Assembly: GCA_030041215.1 (NCBI GenBank)
Contig: JASHOH010000094.1
Location: 1 to 64,000, forward strand
Reading direction: 5' to 3'
Source of the DNA: Candidatus Sulfotelmatobacter sp.
GTDB lineage: Bacteria; Acidobacteriota; Terriglobia; Terriglobales; Acidobacteriaceae
DNA: 64,000 nucleotides
The notes beneath the pieces were generated by a model. That model saw only the letters and a program-made list of their open reading frames with translations. It made no database searches and was not told the DNA's origin. The translations under genes were made by a program, and so were the position numbers. This document shows positions 18,267 to 27,487 of this stretch, one piece after another (the stretch's first letter is position 1; the number at the start of each line of letters is the position of its first letter).

Positions 18267-19469
18267 ATGATTCCTTCCCTGCGCCGGCAGTTCAATGCCA
18301 GCTTCACGCCGGAAAAATATCAGCAGTTTCTGCGCCGCATTGATGAAGCCTCCGGCACTCACGTGCAATTCCGCTTGTGCGAGACCCCATGTTTTTTCCC
18401 AAAATCGCTGCTCGATCGCATGACCGAAGACGGCAAGGAACTGATTCGACAACTAGTGGAAAATCCTGACTACCGCGCGCGGTCGGAGCAGTCCATTCCC
18501 CCTGAGTTCCGCGTTCCCAATGAGCCTCCGCATCCCATGTTTATTCAGGTCGACTTCGGGCTGGTTCGCAACGCAAGTGGCAAATTGCAACCGAAACTCG
18601 TCGAACTGCAGGCCTTCCCTTCCCTGTACGCATACCAGGTAACGCTGGCGCAAAGTTACCTCGACGTCTACGGATTACAGAATGCCTCTGTCCCAGGGTT
18701 GAGTTATTTTCTAAGCAGACTTGACAACCAAACCTATCGTGACCTTCTCCGCCAAGCGATTGTCGCCACGCACGATCCCGAGAACGTGATCCTGATGGAA
18801 ATTCACCCGCAGGAGCAAAAAACGCTCCCTGATTTTCTGCTCACCGAGAAAATGCTGGGCGTGCGCACGGTCGATATCGAAAAGATCAAGAAGAAGGGAT
18901 CGCACCTCAATTACGAACACGCAGGAAAACAAATACCCATTCGCCGCATTTATAACCGGGCCATCGTCGACGAACTCCAGCGCAAGCGAGTCAAACTCAA
19001 CTTCGATTGGCGCGACGACCTCAACGTTGAATGGGCGGGCCATCCTAACTGGTATTTCCGCATCAGCAAGTTTTCCATTCCTTATTTGCAGCACGAATCG
19101 GTCCCGAAGACCTGGTTCCTCGACAAACTCGACCACGTTCCCGATGATCTCGAAAACTACGCTCTAAAACCGCTTTATTCTTTCGCCGGACTTGGAGTGG
19201 TCATTGCCCCGAAGAAAGAAGATATCGACGCCATCCCTGCCGAAAAGCGTTCGGAATACATTTTGCAGGAACGATTGCATTTTGAGCCGGTCATTGAGAC
19301 TCCATTTGGCGGCACCAAAGCCGAAGTGCGCGTGATGTATGTCTGGCTGGATAAGTTGACGCCAGTTCTGACTATCATCCGCATGGGCCGGGGACTAATG
19401 ATGGGCGTCGACCATAACAAGAATATGGAGTGGGTGGGAGCCTCGGCCGGACTGTGGACGGATGATTAG
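18267..19469 (+). CDS. ATP-grasp-like ligase-fold protein, unassigned
   Basis: A 400-residue cytoplasmic protein with no signal peptide. The C-terminal half looks like an ATP-grasp core: ENYALKPLYSFAGLGVVIAP (lysine strand plus glycine loop), SEYILQERLHFEP (hinge), and GGTKAEVRVMYVW (acidic metal-binding strand). The arrangement recalls circularly permuted or glutathionylspermidine-synthase-like ATP-grasp proteins, but I cannot fix the subfamily. It is the second ATP-grasp-like gene of the island and lies 217 bases after the TonB receptor. Dispersed repeats of the same family flank it on both sides. The role as a second amide ligase is inferred. Confidence 0.55.
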   Translation: MIPSLRRQFNASFTPEKYQQFLRRIDEASGTHVQFRLCETPCFFPKSLLDRMTEDGKELIRQLVENPDYRARSEQSIPPEFRVPNEPPHPMFIQVDFGLVRNASGKLQPKLVELQAFPSLYAYQVTLAQSYLDVYGLQNASVPGLSYFLSRLDNQTYRDLLRQAIVATHDPENVILMEIHPQEQKTLPDFLLTEKMLGVRTVDIEKIKKKGSHLNYEHAGKQIPIRRIYNRAIVDELQRKRVKLNFDWRDDLNVEWAGHPNWYFRISKFSIPYLQHESVPKTWFLDKLDHVPDDLENYALKPLYSFAGLGVVIAPKKEDIDAIPAEKRSEYILQERLHFEPVIETPFGGTKAEVRVMYVWLDKLTPVLTIIRMGRGLMMGVDHNKNMEWVGASAGLWTDD

Positions 19470-19511
19470 ATGCCGCGGCTATACTTGGCATTTTGAAACC
19501 ATGAAGGGCTC

Positions 19512-19564
19512 GAAGGTACACGAGGGAAAGTCAGGGGTTCCTCCGTGCCCCCTCGTGTCCTTGG
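19512..19564. repeat. Dispersed GTGTCCTTTGTGG-family repeat, second inverted pair
   Basis: CGAAGGTACACGAGGG and CCCTCGTGTCCTTGG are inverted with one extra base in the left arm. It is a relative of the pair at 18142-18210 and lies just after the ATP-grasp-like gene. Confidence 0.5.
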
Positions 19565-19593
19565 TGGTTTCCCTTACGTATTTCAGCCACGGG

Positions 19594-19968
19594 TCAGCTC
19601 CTGAGGCCCTCTGACCCATCCGCCCTTCTTACTATCCTGGTTTGCAGTTCGCGCCCATTCGGCCGCCGCAAGAATAAGTTATCGCCTTCTAATCGCACTG
19701 CGACCGGCTGGCCTTGCTGGAACTCGCCGGGCGCGTACCCATCGGCCATGGCGGTATCGTATTCTCCCGTATAAACCATTCCTTGCACCTTAACCACGAC
19801 ACGGTGAACCGGCTGTGCAACGGATTCTCGCAAAATTTCGGCTTCGGCCTGCTGCCAGTTTTCCAGATCGTGCCCTGGCACACACCCGTTGCGGCGATAA
19901 ATCTCCTCGGCGCGGCGGCGAATGGCCTCGTGCATCTGCGGAGAGGGATTTGCATCGGCGGGGGCCAT
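19594..19968 (-). CDS. DUF2934-domain protein
   Basis: A 124-residue protein. Residues ~13-50 (MHEAIRRRAEEIYRRNGCVPGHDLENWQQAEAEI) fit DUF2934, a short helical motif found in many acidobacterial and proteobacterial proteins of unknown function. The C-terminal part (VKVQGMVYTGEYDTAMADGYAPGEF, then GDNLFLRRPNGRELQTRIVRR) is beta-rich and not recognised. There is no signal peptide. It stands alone between a plus-strand ATP-grasp gene and the minus-strand binding-protein gene. Confidence 0.75.
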   Translation of the reverse strand: MAPADANPSPQMHEAIRRRAEEIYRRNGCVPGHDLENWQQAEAEILRESVAQPVHRVVVKVQGMVYTGEYDTAMADGYAPGEFQQGQPVAVRLEGDNLFLRRPNGRELQTRIVRRADGSEGLRS

Positions 19969-20103
19969 ATGAATTGATACTAGCCGCGAGGGCGGACGTT
20001 TCAGTCACAAATGCCGCACAAAAGGACATTGGCAGTTTTCAATTTGGGGAATTTTCTTAGGCAGAAAAAATCAATCGAGTTTTGCAGTATGGCTTCTGGA
20101 AGA

Positions 20104-21477
20104 CTATTGTCTTAGCCAAATCTCCACGCGGCGGTTCCTCTCGCGACCTTCTTCGGTGTCGTTCGACGCCACCGGCAAATCGGCGCCCAGGCCCCTGACT
20201 ATGCCCGGTTTCAGGCCTCGTTCAACGAATTGTGTTTCTACCGTCTTGGCGCGGATCAGCGACAGTTCTTTGTTCAGCTTGGGAGTCTCCGTGCCATCGG
20301 CGAAACCGAACAGCAGAATTTTCTCACCGCTATATCGCAGGTCGGCGACAAAAGTTGCCACGCGATCGACATCAACGATGGCTTTGTTGTCCAGGTCTGA
20401 CTTGCCGGCACGAAAGCGGAAGTTGAGCGACAAGCGCTGTGCTCCAGCCGTCAGCTGACGGTAATCGAACGGAGCCTCGCGGGTCACCTGTTGGTTCTGC
20501 GGGATGATGTTTTGCGCGATGAAGCCGGTATCTCCGACAACGTCCTGCCCTTGCTTGGAAAGTGCAAATTCCACAAATTTCCGCGTGAAAGGATTCGATG
20601 GATTTGACGGCGTGTATAGATACAGACGCCGCGATAGAGGATAGTCCTCTGTCGCCACCGTCAGCGGAGTAGCCAACAGCGGGCGGGCACCTTTCTCAGA
20701 AACCGCCAATGCCTTCGCACGACGAATGTAGGGCAGCCCAATAAACCCGATTCCGTTGGGATCGTTGGCAACTGCATTCGAAAGTGCGTTGCTGTCCTCA
20801 AATCGCTGCGCGCTGGGCGCCAGGTTCTTGCCTCCAAGAACAAGCGACTTAAACGTATCATACGTTCCAGATTTATCGTCCCTAGCGTAAATCTTGATTG
20901 GCCCCGGCAAGGGTCCAACCTGGGACCAGTCACTGAACTCGCCGGAAAAAATCTGCATGATCTGGCCTTTGGCAAGCCCATTCACCGGGTTTGCAGGATT
21001 GACAATAACAGCAATCCCGTCTAGCCCAAGCACATGTTCGCTGTCGGCCGAAGACATATCTCCCAGCGAAGCCAGTTTGGCAACTTCATCCGGCTTGATC
21101 CGGCGAGAAGCCATGCCAATATCGCAAATGCCCTCGGCTAGGCTGGAGAACGCCGTCGCCGATCCGTGCGCCGCAATGTGAATCACCGACACGGCACTTT
21201 GTGACGGCAGGATACCCTGCACGATTTTTTCTTCTGGATTGGCTCCGGGCAGGATCTTCACATTGGTTGCGCCCTGCGCCTTCAGAAAAGCCTCTGCCAA
21301 CGACGGAGCCATCGCGGCGCCAATCGTGTTGGAACCAGCCAGCCTGAGAATTACATTCTGCTTTCCGGTCTTGGCACCCCAGCTAATCTGCGAGTCACGC
21401 CAAACCACAAACCCCAACAGTATTAAACAGACAACTCCGGCTGAGAGCAGTGATAACCTTAGTCGTGACAAACTCAT
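20104..21477 (-). CDS. Phosphate-binding-protein (PstS)-like domain fused to OmpA C-terminal domain
   Basis: A 457-residue envelope protein. After a membrane or signal helix (LLSAGVVCLILLGFVVW) comes a periplasmic binding protein of the PstS type (LRLAGSNTIGAAMAPSLAEAFL, DIGMASRRIKPDE, YARDDKSGTYDTFKSL, GFIGLPYI). It is followed from about residue 360 by an OmpA/peptidoglycan-binding domain (LNFRFRAGKSDLDNKA, LLFGFADGTE, LSLIRAKTVETQFVERG, ERNRRVEIWL). The start is the ATG in MSLSRLRLSLL; an earlier GTG at 21525 is less likely. No pst transporter genes are near. A sensor or cell-wall-tethered phosphate binder is inferred. Confidence 0.85.
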   Translation of the reverse strand: MSLSRLRLSLLSAGVVCLILLGFVVWRDSQISWGAKTGKQNVILRLAGSNTIGAAMAPSLAEAFLKAQGATNVKILPGANPEEKIVQGILPSQSAVSVIHIAAHGSATAFSSLAEGICDIGMASRRIKPDEVAKLASLGDMSSADSEHVLGLDGIAVIVNPANPVNGLAKGQIMQIFSGEFSDWSQVGPLPGPIKIYARDDKSGTYDTFKSLVLGGKNLAPSAQRFEDSNALSNAVANDPNGIGFIGLPYIRRAKALAVSEKGARPLLATPLTVATEDYPLSRRLYLYTPSNPSNPFTRKFVEFALSKQGQDVVGDTGFIAQNIIPQNQQVTREAPFDYRQLTAGAQRLSLNFRFRAGKSDLDNKAIVDVDRVATFVADLRYSGEKILLFGFADGTETPKLNKELSLIRAKTVETQFVERGLKPGIVRGLGADLPVASNDTEEGRERNRRVEIWLRQ

Positions 21478-21634
21478 GGGCAAACTCGTAAAAGGCGGGG
21501 AAACCCGGGCACGCGGATTGTACACTTAACTGAGCATGTTCGGAAGTCTTAACTTCCGCCATGGCCACCTGGAGACTTTGAAACCCTGTTTATGTCCATT
21601 TTTTTTCTTAATCATAGCTGTGCCTCACAGAGAG

Positions 21635-21663
21635 TTGACCGGATGCTTCTGCGGGCCTAACAT
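21635..21663 (+). promoter_or_regulatory. Promoter of the Ser/Thr kinase gene
   Basis: TTGACC, 17 bases, TAACAT: 5 of 6 and 4 of 6 to the sigma-70 consensus with ideal spacing. Transcription would start about 20 bases before the ATG at 21691. Confidence 0.5.
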
Positions 21664-21690
21664 TAGCGCGGACGGGAGTATTGTCTTCCC

Positions 21691-24090
21691 ATGATCGGCC
21701 AGACTGTATCCCACTATCGCATCCTGGGAAAACTGGGAGGCGGTGGCATGGGGGTGGTCTATGAAGCCGAGGACCTGAAGCTGGGCCGACACGTTGCGCT
21801 CAAGTTTATCCCTGAAAATCTGGTAGGCGATGCCAAATCGCTTGAACGCTTCTCCCGCGAGGCGCGAGCAGCTTCGCAACTGAACCATCCCAATATCTGC
21901 ACCATTCACAGTATTGAAGACAACAATGGGCACCCCTTCATTGTGATGGAAAAGCTGGAGGGCGAGAGCCTGAAGCAATGCATCGGCGGCTGTGCGATGG
22001 AGACAGACAAGGTACTCGACATTAGCATTCAGGTCGCCGATGCCTTGGCCGCTTCTCACGCCAAGGGCATCGTGCATCGCGATATCAAGCCAGCCAACAT
22101 CTTTCTCACACCTAGTGGGCAGGTGAAAGTTCTCGATTTCGGCCTGGCCAAGCACCTGCACAACGTCGGTACCGACAGCAATCCCGTCATTGCGGAGGAT
22201 TCTCTCACCGCCGTGGGCATAATTCCGGGGACCGCGGTCTACATGTCTCCCGAGCAGGCGCGCAGCGAGGATGTCGACTTCCGCACCGACCTGTTCTCTT
22301 TTGGCGTGGTCATGTACGAGATGTGCACCGGCAAGAAACCGTTCTCGGGCAAGAGCTCCCTAATGACGCTCGATGCCGTGCTGCACGACAAGCCGGCTCC
22401 GCCGGGGTCGATGAATGCGAACGTTCCCGTCGAACTCGAAGGCATCATCGGCAAGGCGATGGAGAAAGACCGCAAACAGCGGTATCAAAGTGCCTTGCAG
22501 ATGAAGGCCGACCTGCAGCAATTGAAACGGGAAACGGAATCGGGGCAGATGAAATCAGGGCTGCAATCCAAACTGCGGGTTGCCAGCCAGACCTTCGGCC
22601 GACCCAGCACTAGCCGTTGGCAGCTTTGGCTGCTGCTGGGAACAGTCGCGATTCTTGTCACCGTGCTCAGCGCAGTTGCCGCCTATTGGTTTAAACATCG
22701 GTCCGCTTCGAGCCTGGAGCAGGCCAACGCCATCGCCGTGCTGCCTCTGCAAAACATGAACGGCGACATCGCCGTCGAATACTTGCGTACTGCCCTGGCC
22801 GACGAATTAACCAGCACCCTGACCTATGCACGTTCGCTCGAAGTAAGGCCCTCCTCGGCAACGCGGAAGTATGTAGAGTCGGATATCGATCCAAAGACGG
22901 TAGGCCAGCAGTTGCACGTTGGCCGGCTGCTCACAGGCCACTTCATCCGCCGAGGCGAGCAGCTCACCGTGACTTTGGAAGCGATCGATGTCCCTGATGA
23001 CCGCCTGATCTGGCAAACTACCGTCACCACCGGCGTAAACGATCTCATCTCACTGCAAAATCAGTTGAGCGCGCAGGTGCAGCAAGGGTTACTGCCTGCG
23101 CTGGGCGCTGGAGGCAGCTTGAGCACGGCTTCGCGTCCCAAGAGCCAGGAAGCCTATGATCTCTATCTTCATGCCCTGGCCCTTTCACACGATCCCGGCC
23201 AGAACAAAGATGCAATTGCTGTGCTGGAGCACGTGGTGGGGGTCGATCCCGGCTACGCGCCGGCCTGGGAGGCGCTCGGCGAACGCTATTATTACGACTC
23301 TACTTATGGCGGCGGCGGCGAGCAGATGTTCCAACAGTCGAATCGCGCCTACGAAAAGGCGCTCGCCCTCGATCCTAACCTTGTCTCCGCCGCCAGCCAT
23401 CTCATCACGAATCGCGTGGAGCGCGGCGATCTCAGCCATGCCTATGATGAAGCGAGTGATCTGGTGCGCCGGCGTCCGCAGAGCGCAGACGCGCACTTTG
23501 CCTTGAGCTACGTGCTCCGTTACGCGGGAATGACCGAGCAGGCCACGCAGGAATGTGACAAGGCACTCTCGCTCGATCCCGGCGATTTCGGCTTCCGCTC
23601 CTGCGCGTTTGCGTTTCTCGAGCTCGGCAAAGCCGACCGTGCCCTGGATTTCGTGCGCCTTGATCCGGGTTCTGAATGGGCGGCGTGGTTGATGCCGTCT
23701 GTTTATCTGGCTCAAGGCAACGTAGCGCAGGCGCGTCAAAGTGTGAAAGACGTCGGCAAGGCGCAGGTTTACCACCGCGAATTGCTGACTGCCTGCACGC
23801 AGCCACAGCGTCCACCGGATATTGACCGCATTGCGCGCGAAGCAGAAAACTCGGTGATGACCGAACTCGATCCCGAGCAGTGGTATCGAGTCGGCGCATT
23901 GTTGGCCTATTGCGGACAAAAGGAAGCAGCTCTACGTCTGCTGCGAAACGCCGTGCAGCAAAATTATTGCGCTTACTCACCGCTGCTGGAGGATCCACTG
24001 CTGAAGGATCTGAGAAAAGACACCGAATTCAATCAGGTGCTCACCGCCGCCAGCAACTGCCAGGCGTCGCTGAAAGAAGGGCGGCAATAA
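21691..24090 (+). CDS. Transmembrane Ser/Thr protein kinase with TolB/FlgO-like and TPR domains
   Basis: A 799-residue Hanks-type kinase. The catalytic domain (~1-280) has the glycine loop GGGGMGVV (16-23), ATP lysine Lys38 (VALKFI), HRDIKPAN (catalytic Asp131), DFG (149-151) and [10 protein letters not shown], so it should be active. A single membrane helix (~311-335, [21 protein letters not shown]) leads to an outer part with a TolB/FlgO-like fold ([39 protein letters not shown]) and TPRs ([29 protein letters not shown]). This layout is common in Acidobacteria. A good promoter lies just upstream. Ligand and targets are unknown. Confidence 0.93.
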   Translation: MIGQTVSHYRILGKLGGGGMGVVYEAEDLKLGRHVALKFIPENLVGDAKSLERFSREARAASQLNHPNICTIHSIEDNNGHPFIVMEKLEGESLKQCIGGCAMETDKVLDISIQVADALAASHAKGIVHRDIKPANIFLTPSGQVKVLDFGLAKHLHNVGTDSNPVIAEDSLTAVGIIPGTAVYMSPEQARSEDVDFRTDLFSFGVVMYEMCTGKKPFSGKSSLMTLDAVLHDKPAPPGSMNANVPVELEGIIGKAMEKDRKQRYQSALQMKADLQQLKRETESGQMKSGLQSKLRVASQTFGRPSTSRWQLWLLLGTVAILVTVLSAVAAYWFKHRSASSLEQANAIAVLPLQNMNGDIAVEYLRTALADELTSTLTYARSLEVRPSSATRKYVESDIDPKTVGQQLHVGRLLTGHFIRRGEQLTVTLEAIDVPDDRLIWQTTVTTGVNDLISLQNQLSAQVQQGLLPALGAGGSLSTASRPKSQEAYDLYLHALALSHDPGQNKDAIAVLEHVVGVDPGYAPAWEALGERYYYDSTYGGGGEQMFQQSNRAYEKALALDPNLVSAASHLITNRVERGDLSHAYDEASDLVRRRPQSADAHFALSYVLRYAGMTEQATQECDKALSLDPGDFGFRSCAFAFLELGKADRALDFVRLDPGSEWAAWLMPSVYLAQGNVAQARQSVKDVGKAQVYHRELLTACTQPQRPPDIDRIAREAENSVMTELDPEQWYRVGALLAYCGQKEAALRLLRNAVQQNYCAYSPLLEDPLLKDLRKDTEFNQVLTAASNCQASLKEGRQ

Positions 24091-24095
24091 GCAGT

Positions 24096-24251
24096 GACAG
24101 CCGCGAGAGGGACCTTACGTCAGCTCGGCCGCACCGTTGCAGTGGAAAAGATCGTATATGCTGCATGTATCTACGCCGATCTTTTCGACGACCGCGACAA
24201 AAGCCGCGTGTCGTAAAGTCCTTCCAAGAGCTTCGCTCTTGTCGGAATGAC
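24096..24251. repeat. Intergenic region with two dispersed-repeat copies and hairpins
   Basis: Between the kinase and PIG-L genes. 24096-24119 is identical over 24 bases to 62297-62320. 24218-24251 is a minus-strand copy of the GTCATTCCGA family with the hairpin CAAGAGC-TTC-GCTCTTG. Between them GAAAAGATCG (24145-24154) and CGATCTTTTC (24177-24186) form a 10-bp inverted repeat, possibly a terminator of the kinase gene. Confidence 0.55.
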
Positions 24252-27180
24252 ATCTACGCAATTACAAGGTCAAGGCTGTGTAAAGAATTTGCGTCAAAGC
24301 GGCCCTAGACCCCATCCTTGTAAGGTGCAATCATCGACTCCTATAAAGGCGCTGCGAAGCAACCTCGTCCGTTGTCGGCTCCTGGCGAGCGTTTTCATCA
24401 GCATTCTGGCCGTATCACTCATTGTTCCTGTCTTCCTGTTTGGCTGGCGTCCTCCGATCCAACCGGACAATGCCGCACCCGCAAACCACCCGCCGCAATT
24501 TCCTGCGCTGCCCTACATGGGCATTCTCCCCGACCTGCCCCAGGATCAGGGAGCGGCGGGCCTGCGCCTGATGCTTCGCCGGTTGAGCACGACTGCCCGG
24601 CTCATGCAGGCTGTCGCGCACCCCGACGACGAAGATGGCGGCATGCTCACTCTCGAATCGCGTGGCCACGGGGCCAGCGTGTTGTTAATGACGTTGAATC
24701 GCGGCGAAGGCGGCCAGAACAAAATCGGCAGTAATTTATCGGATGTTCTGGGCGTGCTGCGCACGCTCGAATTGCTGGCGGCCGATCAATATTACGGAGT
24801 GCAGGAACGTTTCTCGCACGTTGCGGACTTCGGCTATTCGAAAAGCGCCGACGAAACGTTTTCCAAATGGGGTGGACACGATGTTGCGCTGGGCGATATG
24901 GTCCGCGTGATTCGCACTTTCCGTCCCGATGTGCTGGTAGCGCGTTTTTCCGGCACCGAGCGCGACGGCCATGGACATCATCAGGCCTCGAGCATTCTTA
25001 CGCAAGAAGCGTTCCGCGCCGCCGCCGATTCCAAGCGTTTCCCCGAGCAAATTGCGGAGGGCCTCGAACCTTGGCAGGCCAAGAAACTCTACATCGGAAA
25101 CGTATGCAGCTTCGGCGCCCAAACCTGTCCCGACGACAAATGGTCCGTCAAGCTGAACTCCGGCCAGCCCGATTCTGATCTTGACGGCTCCTATGTGCAG
25201 TTCGCGATGAAAGGATTGCGCCATCAGCTTTCGCAAGGAGCGGCTAATTGGAATGTCGATCCCGGCGATCGCTTCACTTTTTACAAGCTGATCGACTCCG
25301 TCGAACCGCCGAAGTTCGATAAAGACGGCCACGAAAAAGATTTCTTCGATGGCATCGACACCACCTTGCCAGGCCTCGCCTCACGATTGGGTGCAGAAGA
25401 AATCAAGGTTCCGCAGCTAGAGCAAGAGCTCACAACTATCGTCAACACAATCTCCGAAGCCAATGTAGACGTTAAGAGAAACGATATCTCAGCGGCGACA
25501 ACCCCTCTTATGGCGGCCCTCGCAGAGCTTCGGCAGGCCCAAGCCGAAATCAGCAGCAGCGCTCTCAGCGCTACCGCCAAAGCCGATCTCCTGATGCGCC
25601 TCCGCCAAAAGCAGCAGCAGGCGCAAACCGCGCTAAATGAAGCTCTGAACGTAACTCTCGAGGCGGTCCTAGTTTCGCGTGTCGACTCCAGTGGCCACGC
25701 TCTTAAGGAACTTCCGAAAGAATCCGAAGCGTTGACCGCCGTTTCTCCTGATCAGGAATTTCTCGTGGCAGTCGATCTGCATAACGGGTCAAAGCACGCG
25801 CTTACACTCCACAATCTGAAGCTCGAAGTCCCCGCCGGCTGGGGGACTGTTTCCGACAAAACCAAGCGCGTGCCCATCAAGCCTGAAGGCAACGAACAGG
25901 TCGTCTTCCGCCTTCGCGTTCCGAAAGATGCGCAATATACGCGTCCTTACTGGCATCGCGATGATCCCGAAACCGAGAGCATCAATCACATCGACGACCC
26001 CGAATATTTAACCCTGCCATTTCCACCGCCTCCCCTGCGCGCGCGAGTAACATACTCGCTGGCAGATGACAGGTCGACAACGCAAATCAGCATTGAGCAA
26101 CCGGTCGTCGCCGAGTTCCTGGACGAATCTGGCAAAGAAACCGCTCGCCCACTGGCCATCGTGCCAGCATTCTCCGTCGCTCTCGAACCTGGCACGCAAA
26201 CCATTTCCACGCACAACGGCGCAAGCTCCACTGTGACCGTGGGAGTTACCAACAATCTCTCCCGCAACGATCAGGGAGAGCTGCGTTTGGAACTGCCGCC
26301 GGGATGGCGTTCTGAGCCTGCGCAAATTGCGGTACAGTTCAGCCGTCGCGGAGAAAAGCAGGACTTTCAGTTCAAGGTCTTCCCTGCCAAATTGCAGGAG
26401 GGGCGCATCACGATCCGCGCCGTCTTGCAGACTGACGGCCAGAAGTACAGCGAAGGTTATACGCTTGTAACGCGCGAGGATCTCGGCAGCTTCTACTACT
26501 ATCAGCCCGCCATACAGCGCGTGAGCATCGTCGACGTAATCGCGCCGCACGATCTGAAAATCGGCTACATCATGGGCGCAGGTGACGATATTCCAACCGT
26601 GCTCCGGCAGGTCGGAATGAACGTCACTCTGATTCCACCAGAAAAGCTGTCGACCGAAGACCTGAGCCAGTACGCCACTATCGTCCTTGGCATCCGCGCA
26701 TATGACACGCAAAAAGATGTCGTGGAAAACAATCAGAAGCTGCTCGACTTCGTTTCCGCCGGCGGAACTCTGCTCGTGCAATACAACACAGGCGTCTCCG
26801 ACTTCAACAACGGCCACTTTACACCGTATCCTGCCGAACTCAGCCGTGCGCGCGTTTCAGTCGAGGAAGCTCCAGTTGAAATTCTTGCGCCCGATGACGG
26901 AGTGTTTCATTATCCCAACACCATAACGTCCCGCGATTTTGATGGCTGGGTGCAGGAGCGCGGCCTCTACTTCATGGATAAATGGGATGATCATTTCGTT
27001 CCTCTGCTTTCATGCCATGATCCGAACGAAGAGCCGCAGAAAGGTGGCCTGCTACTGGCGCACGATGGCAAGGGAATTTACATCTACACTGGATATGCAT
27101 TCTTCCGACAATTGCCCGCAGGTGTGCCGGGAGCGGTCAGATTGTACGTGAATTTACTCAGCGCTGGAAAGCAGAAATGA
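24247..27180 (+). CDS. PIG-L/LmbE-family deacetylase, exported
   Basis: A zinc-dependent N-deacetylase of the PIG-L family extended to nearly 1000 residues. The zinc motif is VAHPDDEDGG, with a second histidine block GHGHHQASS. The first ~65 residues hold a hydrophobic export or membrane segment (LLASVFISILAVSLIVPVFLFGW). The remaining ~600 residues include beta-sandwich segments (NGSKHALTLHNLKLEVPAGW, VTVGVTNNLSRNDQGELRLELPPGW) and a C-terminal ThuA/glutamine-amidotransferase-like block (TIVLGIRAYDTQKDVVENNQKLLDFV). The ATG at 24247 lies inside a dispersed repeat, so the true start is probably later, for example GTG 24325. An acyl-sugar substrate is inferred. Confidence 0.82.
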   Translation: MTSTQLQGQGCVKNLRQSGPRPHPCKVQSSTPIKALRSNLVRCRLLASVFISILAVSLIVPVFLFGWRPPIQPDNAAPANHPPQFPALPYMGILPDLPQDQGAAGLRLMLRRLSTTARLMQAVAHPDDEDGGMLTLESRGHGASVLLMTLNRGEGGQNKIGSNLSDVLGVLRTLELLAADQYYGVQERFSHVADFGYSKSADETFSKWGGHDVALGDMVRVIRTFRPDVLVARFSGTERDGHGHHQASSILTQEAFRAAADSKRFPEQIAEGLEPWQAKKLYIGNVCSFGAQTCPDDKWSVKLNSGQPDSDLDGSYVQFAMKGLRHQLSQGAANWNVDPGDRFTFYKLIDSVEPPKFDKDGHEKDFFDGIDTTLPGLASRLGAEEIKVPQLEQELTTIVNTISEANVDVKRNDISAATTPLMAALAELRQAQAEISSSALSATAKADLLMRLRQKQQQAQTALNEALNVTLEAVLVSRVDSSGHALKELPKESEALTAVSPDQEFLVAVDLHNGSKHALTLHNLKLEVPAGWGTVSDKTKRVPIKPEGNEQVVFRLRVPKDAQYTRPYWHRDDPETESINHIDDPEYLTLPFPPPPLRARVTYSLADDRSTTQISIEQPVVAEFLDESGKETARPLAIVPAFSVALEPGTQTISTHNGASSTVTVGVTNNLSRNDQGELRLELPPGWRSEPAQIAVQFSRRGEKQDFQFKVFPAKLQEGRITIRAVLQTDGQKYSEGYTLVTREDLGSFYYYQPAIQRVSIVDVIAPHDLKIGYIMGAGDDIPTVLRQVGMNVTLIPPEKLSTEDLSQYATIVLGIRAYDTQKDVVENNQKLLDFVSAGGTLLVQYNTGVSDFNNGHFTPYPAELSRARVSVEEAPVEILAPDDGVFHYPNTITSRDFDGWVQERGLYFMDKWDDHFVPLLSCHDPNEEPQKGGLLLAHDGKGIYIYTGYAFFRQLPAGVPGAVRLYVNLLSAGKQK

Positions 27181-27202
27181 TGGCCGATCGTGGATCAACC
27201 TA

Positions 27203-27472
27203 ATGGGTATTGCGATGGAGCATCGAGAGGAATGGAAACCCGTTTTAGAGGCCGAAGTCAAGCGTTGGCGAGCACAGCCGTTCGAGCAACTTATAGCAGA
27301 GCTGCAGGAGGAACGTGTCTACGAGATCGAGTTTGGTGGCAGAACCTACCAGGTTGAAGTGGAGATCTTGGAAAACACCGACAGCTATATTCGCGTAGTC
27401 GTATCGGTAGACGACGGCTCGGTGCCAGCTTCATTTCGTCCCTTGTCTGAAAGTTTCATTCGAAATAAATAA
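27203..27472 (+). CDS. Small conserved-looking protein of unknown function
   Basis: An 89-residue acidic protein, not recognised. The N-terminal part is helical and charged (EEWKPVLEAEVKRWRAQPFEQLIAELQEE); the second half is a likely beta sheet (YEIEFGGRTYQVEVEILE, SYIRVVVSVDDGS). The start may be the ATG at 27203 or the one at 27215. It sits 22 bases after the PIG-L gene and 15 bases before the permease gene, so the three are probably one transcript. Confidence 0.6.
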   Translation: MGIAMEHREEWKPVLEAEVKRWRAQPFEQLIAELQEERVYEIEFGGRTYQVEVEILENTDSYIRVVVSVDDGSVPASFRPLSESFIRNK

Positions 27473-27487
27473 AGCGCTAATCAAGGC

